In this document: in pieces, positions 5,891 through 9,530 of the stretch | Position numbering within the stretch: the first letter of the stretch is position 1 | Layout: each line of letters opens with the position of its first letter | NCBI GenBank assembly: GCA_937906285.1 | Contig: CALCWL010000099.1 | Coordinates: forward strand, 1 to 9,530 | DNA from: an uncultured Rhodanobacter sp. | Lineage (GTDB): Bacteria > Pseudomonadota > Gammaproteobacteria > Xanthomonadales > Rhodanobacteraceae | Direction of reading: 5' to 3' | Length of the DNA: 9,530 bases | Made by a program: the position numbers and the translations under genes | Notes under the pieces: model-generated | What the model was told of the DNA's origin: nothing | Databases searched by the model: none | Seen by the model: the letters and a program-made list of their open reading frames with translations, nothing else

Positions 5891-7189
5891 ATGTCGCTGA
5901 AACGTCCGAACATCCTCTGGCCCGCGCTGGCAGGCATCACTCTGGCCCTGGCCCTGGCCGGGCTGGGCGGCTGCGCGCAATCGCCGCCGGGCGAGCCGGC
6001 CGTTGCCGCCAGCGATGCACCGGCCGCCGCATCCGGCACGCTGAAGCTGGAACGCGTGGTGATGCTGATGCGCCACGGCGTGCGCCCGCCGACCAAGCCG
6101 CAGGTGACCCCGGAAGGCACCCATCCGCAACCGTGGCCGAGCTGGGACGCCGGCTACGGCGAGCTGACCGGGCATGGTTATGACGCGATCCGCCTGCTCG
6201 GCCAATGGGACCGCGGCAACTGGGTCGCCCGCGGCCTGCTGCCGGCCGAGGGTTGCCCGTCGGCGGAGGCGGTGAAGGTGGCTGCCAGCGCCAAGACGCG
6301 CACCCAGGACACCGCGCGCGCACTGCTCGAGGGCATGGCGCCGGGCTGCGGCATCCACGTGGCGTACCCGGCCAAGGCCGACGACATCGAGTTCCACCCG
6401 TTCTCGACCGGCGCCATGATGCTCGACCGCGGCAAGGCGCTGGCCGCGGTGCAGGCGCTGGTGCCTGCCGGCGGCATGGCCGCCGAGGTCAAGGCGCAGG
6501 CGCCGCTGTTCGCCTTGCTCAACCAGGCGATGGGCTGCACGCCGGGGGCGGCCTGCGACATGTCGCGCATGCCGGCAGGCATCGACAACAGCGACGAGGA
6601 GCGGCCGAAGGTGGGCGATCCGTTCGGCATCGCCTCCACCGCCAGCCAGACCTTCCTGCTCGAGTACCTGCAGGGCATGCCGATGAAGGACGTGGCCTGG
6701 GGCCACCTCACCCGCGAGCAGATCGGCGAGCTGCTGAAGTTCCACGCGCTGAAGTTCCACTACGAGGGGCGCGCGCCCTACGTGGCCGCCCGCGCCGCCT
6801 CGCCGCTGGCCGCGCGCATGCTCGGCGCGGTGGAGCACGGCCCGAAGCTCACCGTGCTGGTCGGCCACGACACCAACATCGCGGACCTCGGCGGCATGCT
6901 CGACCTGCACTGGCAGGTGCCCGACTACCCGCGCGACGATCCGCCGCCGGGCGGCGCGATCGGCTTCGAGGTGTTGTCCGATGCCGCCGGCAAGCAGTTC
7001 GTGCGCGCGTTCTACCGCGCGCAGACCATGGACCAGGTGCGCGAGCTGCAGAAACTCGGCGCCGCCAACGCGCCGTCGTACCAGTACCTGCCGATCCCCG
7101 GCTGCGCCGAGCGCTGCCCGATCGCGGACTTCGAGCAGATCGTGAGCTCGAAACTGGTCGAGCCGCTGCGCAAGCCCGCGGCGGGTTGA
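5891..7189 (+). CDS. Histidine acid phosphatase, AppA-like phytase, lipoprotein
   Basis: A 432-residue histidine acid phosphatase. The family uses a phosphohistidine intermediate; E. coli AppA (6-phytase) and Agp (glucose-1-phosphatase) are the models. Seen: catalytic RHGVRPP (61-67, nucleophile H62), a conserved downstream Arg in KTRTQDTARALLEGMAPGC (135-153), and the proton-donor motif GHDTNIADLGGMLDLHW (325-341), which resembles AppA more than Agp. The end (PPPGGAIGFE, then Cys405 and Cys409, then FEQIV) also aligns with AppA. The N-terminus has a lipoprotein signal with lipobox LGGC (25-28); AppA itself is a soluble periplasmic protein, so anchoring is unusual. I chose the ATG at 5891 because GGAG lies 6 nt upstream; an in-frame ATG at 5873 would add six residues. 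A terminator lies just upstream. Substrate is inferred from the neighbouring phytase. Confidence 0.92.
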   Translation: MSLKRPNILWPALAGITLALALAGLGGCAQSPPGEPAVAASDAPAAASGTLKLERVVMLMRHGVRPPTKPQVTPEGTHPQPWPSWDAGYGELTGHGYDAIRLLGQWDRGNWVARGLLPAEGCPSAEAVKVAASAKTRTQDTARALLEGMAPGCGIHVAYPAKADDIEFHPFSTGAMMLDRGKALAAVQALVPAGGMAAEVKAQAPLFALLNQAMGCTPGAACDMSRMPAGIDNSDEERPKVGDPFGIASTASQTFLLEYLQGMPMKDVAWGHLTREQIGELLKFHALKFHYEGRAPYVAARAASPLAARMLGAVEHGPKLTVLVGHDTNIADLGGMLDLHWQVPDYPRDDPPPGGAIGFEVLSDAAGKQFVRAFYRAQTMDQVRELQKLGAANAPSYQYLPIPGCAERCPIADFEQIVSSKLVEPLRKPAAG

Positions 7190-7200
7190 CGTTCACGAGA

Positions 7201-7260
7201 GCGGCGGGCAATGCCCGCCCTACGTGCGCCGCAAACCGTAGGGCGGGCACCGCCCGCCGC
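7201..7260. repeat. REP-like inverted repeat pair between convergent genes
   Basis: Two 24-nt arms (7201-7224 and 7237-7260) are inverse complements at 22 of 24 positions around a 12-nt centre. Each arm is itself a small palindrome (GGCGGGCA-type with TGCCCGCC), the form of a REP pair or BIME. It lies 11 nt past the phosphatase stop and 24 nt from the stop of the convergent dehydrogenase gene, so it can serve as a two-way transcription barrier. Confidence 0.75.
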
Positions 7261-7284
7261 GCCTCGCGCAGAGCCGCGCCTCGC

Positions 7285-8262
7285 TCAGAGCCGCACCGGC
7301 GCCCCGCTCCGGATCGACTCGGTGGCCGCCTCGGCCAGCGCCAGCGCCGCGACGCCATCGGCGTAACCGACCGCGGCCGGGGTGCCATCCAGCATGTCGG
7401 CGAAGTGGTCCATCTCGCGGCGGTAGGCCTCGGCGTAGCGGTCGAGGAAGAAATTCTGCAGCCGGTCGCTGGACACGCCGGCGTCGCTCCACACCTGGGT
7501 GGTGCTTTCCAGCACGTTGTCCGCGCGCACCATGCCTTTGGATGCAAACGCCTCGATGCGCTGGTCGTAGCCGAAACCGCTGCGGCGGCTGTTGGAGATC
7601 ACGCAGAGCTTGCCCGAGGCGGTTTTCAGCACGGTGCGCGCGGTGTCGACGTCGCCGAGTTCGCCGATCACCGGATCGACCAGGCAACTGCCGGCGGCAT
7701 ACACCTCCACCGGCTCCTCGCCCAGCAGCCAGCGCGCCATGTCGAAATCGTGGATGGCCATGTCCTTGAACAGGCCGCCGGAGATGGCGACGTAGGAGGG
7801 CGGCGGCGGCGCGGGATCGTTCGAGGTGATCTGCAGGCTCTCGATGCTGCCGATGACGCCGCTGTCCAGGCGCGCCTTCAGCGCCTGGAAGTTCGGATCG
7901 AAGCGGCGGTTGAAGGCGAGCAGCATGTTCGCCCCGGCCAGTGCCTTCGCGGCGCCGCGGGCGCGCGCGTAGTCCTGGTCGACGGGTTTTTCGCAGAAGA
8001 TCGCCTTGCCGGCGGCCGCGGCGCGCAGGCTGTAGTCGAGGTGGGTGTCGGTGGAGCTGGCGATGATCACGCCGCGGATCGACGCATCGGCCAGCACCGC
8101 CTCCAGCGTGCCCACGGCGGTGTTCCATTCGCCGGCCAGCGCCTGCGCCGAGGCGTCGATCGCATCGACCACGGCGGCCAGCTCCAGCCGTGGGTGCAGC
8201 GCGGCGTTGCGGGCGTGGATGTGGCCGATGCGCCCGGCGCCGATGAGTGCGACTTTGTGCAT
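7285..8262 (-). CDS. Inositol 2-dehydrogenase-type Gfo/Idh/MocA oxidoreductase (second of tandem pair)
   Basis: A 325-residue cytoplasmic NAD(P)-dependent dehydrogenase. The N-terminal Rossmann fold shows ALIGAGRIGHIH (5-16), a glycine-rich dinucleotide site. The catalytic residues of the inositol dehydrogenase group are present: K92 in EKP (91-93), and D167 and H171 in FKDMAIHDFDMARW (165-178). SRRSGFGYDQRIEAF (225-239) is also typical. It should oxidise myo-inositol to 2-keto-myo-inositol, or act on scyllo-inositol or a related polyol; sequence alone does not decide. It starts 13 nt after the stop of its paralogue, with only a weak GAGCGAGA-type ribosome site, and the two are clearly co-transcribed. 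By eye they share roughly half to 60% of residues, highest over 160-250. It ends convergent with the phytase-like phosphatase gene. Confidence 0.88.
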   Translation of the reverse strand: MHKVALIGAGRIGHIHARNAALHPRLELAAVVDAIDASAQALAGEWNTAVGTLEAVLADASIRGVIIASSTDTHLDYSLRAAAAGKAIFCEKPVDQDYARARGAAKALAGANMLLAFNRRFDPNFQALKARLDSGVIGSIESLQITSNDPAPPPPSYVAISGGLFKDMAIHDFDMARWLLGEEPVEVYAAGSCLVDPVIGELGDVDTARTVLKTASGKLCVISNSRRSGFGYDQRIEAFASKGMVRADNVLESTTQVWSDAGVSSDRLQNFFLDRYAEAYRREMDHFADMLDGTPAAVGYADGVAALALAEAATESIRSGAPVRL

Positions 8263-8275
8263 GCTCGTGTCTCGC

Positions 8276-9259
8276 TCAGAGTTTGAAGACTTCGCCGTGC
8301 TGCGCGGACCATGCGCAGGCTTCGGCCAGGGTCAGTGCGGCGACGCCGTCGGCGTAGCTGGTGAAGGGTTCGGCGCGGCCGTGCACCACCTCGGCGAAGT
8401 GCGCGATCTGCGCGCGGTAGGCGTCGCGGTAGCGCTCGGCGAACGCCGGCATGATCGGCGCGCCGCTGCTGCCGGCCTCGGTGAGCATGTGTACGGTGTC
8501 CTGCGCCACGTTGTCGGCGCGGATCATGCCGGTGGCGCCGAATGCCTCGATGCGCTGGTCATAGCCATAGCCGCTGCGGCGGGTGTTGGAGATCACGCAC
8601 AGCCGCCCGCTGGCGGTCTTCAGCACGCAGCGCGCGGTGTCGACGTCGCCCTGGCGGCCGATCTCCGGGTCCACCAGGCAGCTGGCGGTGGCGTACACCT
8701 CGACCGGGTCCTCGCCCATCAGCCAGCGCGCCATGTCCAGGTCGTGGATGGTGAAGTCCTTGAACAGCCCGCCGCTGGTGGGGATGAAACCCGGCGGCGG
8801 GGCAGCGGGGTCGTGGTTGACCAGGTGCAGGGTTTCCAGCTTGCCGACCACGCCGGCATCCAGCTGCTGCTTGAGGCGGGCGAACTGCGGGTCGAAGCGG
8901 CGGTTGAAGCCGAGCAGGAAGCGCGCCTTCCCGAAGCGCGGCTGGGCGGCGCGCACCTTCTGCAGGTCCAGGTCGATCGGCTTCTCGCAGAACACCGCCT
9001 TGCCCGCCTCGACCGCCGCCAGCGCATGGCCCAGGTGCTGGTCGGTGGTGCTGCAGATCAGCACGCCGCCGATCGCCGGATCGGCCAGCGCCTGTTCCAG
9101 CGAGGCCATGCTGGCGCCGTGGGCACGGGCGAAGGCGGCTGCCTCGGCGCGCGGGTCGACCACGTATTTCAGGCGCAGGCCGGGTTGCCGGGCCGCGTTC
9201 GGGCCATGCACATGGCCCATGCGGCCGGCGCCGATCAAGGCAACGTCGATGCTGTCCAA
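8276..9259 (-). CDS. iolG: Inositol 2-dehydrogenase-type Gfo/Idh/MocA oxidoreductase (first of tandem pair, TTG start)
   Basis: A 327-residue NAD(P)-dependent dehydrogenase, promoter-proximal of the pair. Seen: VALIGAGRMGHVH (6-18), K93 in CEKP, D168 and H172 in FKDFTIHDLDMARW (166-179), and TRRSGYGYDQRIEAF (226-240). These match the catalytic Lys, Asp and His of inositol 2-dehydrogenase (IolG), which performs the first oxidation in inositol catabolism. I chose the TTG at 9259 because GGGGAG (9272-9267) lies 7 nt upstream and the start then matches the paralogue. An in-frame ATG at 9346 would add 29 residues encoded by the promoter and operator, with no family similarity. The RpiR-type regulator gene is divergent. 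The symbol is by family; assignment of myo- versus scyllo-inositol is open. Confidence 0.85.
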   Translation of the reverse strand: MDSIDVALIGAGRMGHVHGPNAARQPGLRLKYVVDPRAEAAAFARAHGASMASLEQALADPAIGGVLICSTTDQHLGHALAAVEAGKAVFCEKPIDLDLQKVRAAQPRFGKARFLLGFNRRFDPQFARLKQQLDAGVVGKLETLHLVNHDPAAPPPGFIPTSGGLFKDFTIHDLDMARWLMGEDPVEVYATASCLVDPEIGRQGDVDTARCVLKTASGRLCVISNTRRSGYGYDQRIEAFGATGMIRADNVAQDTVHMLTEAGSSGAPIMPAFAERYRDAYRAQIAHFAEVVHGRAEPFTSYADGVAALTLAEACAWSAQHGEVFKL

Positions 9260-9289
9260 GAGTAAACTCCCCACGCCGTTCGCGTTCAA

Positions 9290-9313
9290 GAAATGGAACT
9301 GATATTCCGTTTC
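9290..9313. promoter_or_regulatory. Palindromic operator with GGAA-N6-TTCC core, probable IolR-type site
   Basis: GAAATGGAA (9290-9298) and TTCCGTTTC (9305-9313) are inverse complements at 8 of 9 positions around a 6-nt spacer. The core GGAA-N6-TTCC (9295-9308) equals the motif I recall for RpiR-type inositol repressors (IolR of Sinorhizobium meliloti); this is from memory. It lies between the dehydrogenase genes and the divergent RpiR-family gene. Confidence 0.65.
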
Positions 9314-9318
9314 AAAGT

Positions 9319-9346
9319 GTAATAGAATTTCCAGAAAGTTGTGCAA
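9319..9346 (-). promoter_or_regulatory. Candidate sigma-70 promoter for the dehydrogenase pair
   Basis: On the minus strand TTGCAC (9346-9341) and TATTAC (9324-9319) are spaced by 16 nt. Initiation near 9312 would fall inside the palindrome at 9290-9313, a classical repressor position. The match to consensus is moderate (3 and 4 of 6). On the plus strand TAGAAT (9323-9328) is a -10 candidate for the regulator gene, without a good -35. Confidence 0.4.
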
Positions 9347-9357
9347 TATTTCATCCG

Positions 9358-9372
9358 GCGCCCGCAGGGCGC
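9358..9372 (+). other. Short GC hairpin in the regulator leader
   Basis: GCGCCC (9358-9363) and GGGCGC (9367-9372) form a perfect 6-bp stem with a 3-nt loop, 7 nt before the AAGGAA ribosome site. There is no T-tract. It may stabilise the leader or be chance in GC-rich DNA. Confidence 0.3.
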
Positions 9373-9390
9373 AAGCACGAAGGAATCCCC

Positions 9391-9530
9391 ATGGTCGAAA
9401 TGGACGTGCCGCCCACCACCGCGGACGAATTGCGTACCGCCATCCTCGATCGCTATGAATCCCTCAGCAAACGCCTGCAGCAGATCGCCCGCTACGTGCT
9501 CGACGAGCCGAACGCGGTGGCGCTGGAAAC
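9391..9530 (+). CDS. RpiR/MurR-family transcriptional regulator, N-terminal fragment
   Basis: Only the first 46 codons are in the window; the gene runs off the end. ILDRYESLSKRLQQIARYVL (18-37), followed by DEPNAVALE, is the start of the N-terminal HTH_6 domain of RpiR regulators, which normally carry a C-terminal sugar-phosphate-binding SIS domain (not visible here). The ATG at 9391 has AAGGA 6 nt upstream; an in-frame ATG at 9400 is the alternative. Divergence from two inositol dehydrogenase genes and the GGAA-N6-TTCC palindrome between them suggest an IolR-like repressor that senses an inositol breakdown intermediate and probably also controls its own gene. RpiR members also control hexose or sugar-acid pathways, so the ligand is inferred from context. 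Confidence 0.85.
   Translation, partial: MVEMDVPPTTADELRTAILDRYESLSKRLQQIARYVLDEPNAVALE

Noticed and set aside
4354..6120. A 588-codon minus-strand open frame under the TonB receptor and terminator
   Set aside because: Composition is that of an antisense shadow, and it crosses the intrinsic terminator and the start of the phosphatase gene.
6205..8286. A 693-codon plus-strand open frame crossing the phosphatase, the REP pair and a dehydrogenase
   Set aside because: It runs out of frame through one gene and antisense through another; no coherent protein results.
8045..9265. A 406-codon plus-strand open frame opposite the first dehydrogenase
   Set aside because: Antisense shadow; the similar shorter frame opposite the second dehydrogenase only reflects nucleotide similarity between the paralogues.
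1..9530. CRISPR arrays, tRNA or rRNA genes, insertion sequences
   Set aside because: No regularly spaced repeats, no tRNA- or rRNA-like segments and no transposase motifs were seen on either strand; the only mobile-type sequence is the REP-like pair.

Overview
The window is GC-rich bacterial DNA, dense with genes and heavily biased to G/C at third positions. I infer a gammaproteobacterium of the Xanthomonadales/Lysobacterales type (Rhodanobacter-, Dyella- or Luteibacter-like), mainly from the TonB-dependent receptor with its VVVTG-type TonB box and from the general composition. The taxonomy is an inference from style, not from a marker gene.

Layout. Positions 1-841 (minus strand) hold a two-gene lipoate-protein ligase: a small C-terminal-domain protein (554-841) overlaps by 4 nt a catalytic-domain protein (1-557, cut by the window edge). 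Positions 989-3064 (minus) encode a lipoprotein beta-propeller phytase with a degenerate N-terminal propeller and a complete C-terminal one. An AT-rich 200-bp divergent promoter region (3065-3264) separates it from a TonB-dependent outer-membrane receptor (3265-5736, plus), which ends in a textbook intrinsic terminator (5818-5853). Next comes an AppA-like histidine acid phosphatase/phytase, also a predicted lipoprotein (5891-7189, plus). A REP-like inverted repeat (7201-7260) sits between this gene and two convergent, tandem, paralogous Gfo/Idh/MocA oxidoreductases of inositol 2-dehydrogenase type (8276-9259, then 7285-8262, minus). Divergent from them is the start of an RpiR-family regulator gene (9391 onward, plus). 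Between these two units lies a palindrome with a GGAA-N6-TTCC core.

How it fits together. Positions 989-9530 read as a phytate (inositol hexakisphosphate) capture and use locus. Two unrelated phytases strip phosphate outside the cytoplasm, an outer-membrane receptor may import phytate, lower inositol phosphates or a metal complex of them, two dehydrogenases start oxidation of the released inositol, and an RpiR-type regulator probably represses the inositol genes. The enzyme families are well supported by motifs. The link into one pathway and the receptor's ligand are inferences. The lipoate ligase pair appears to be an unrelated neighbour, interesting because the ligase is split into two genes.
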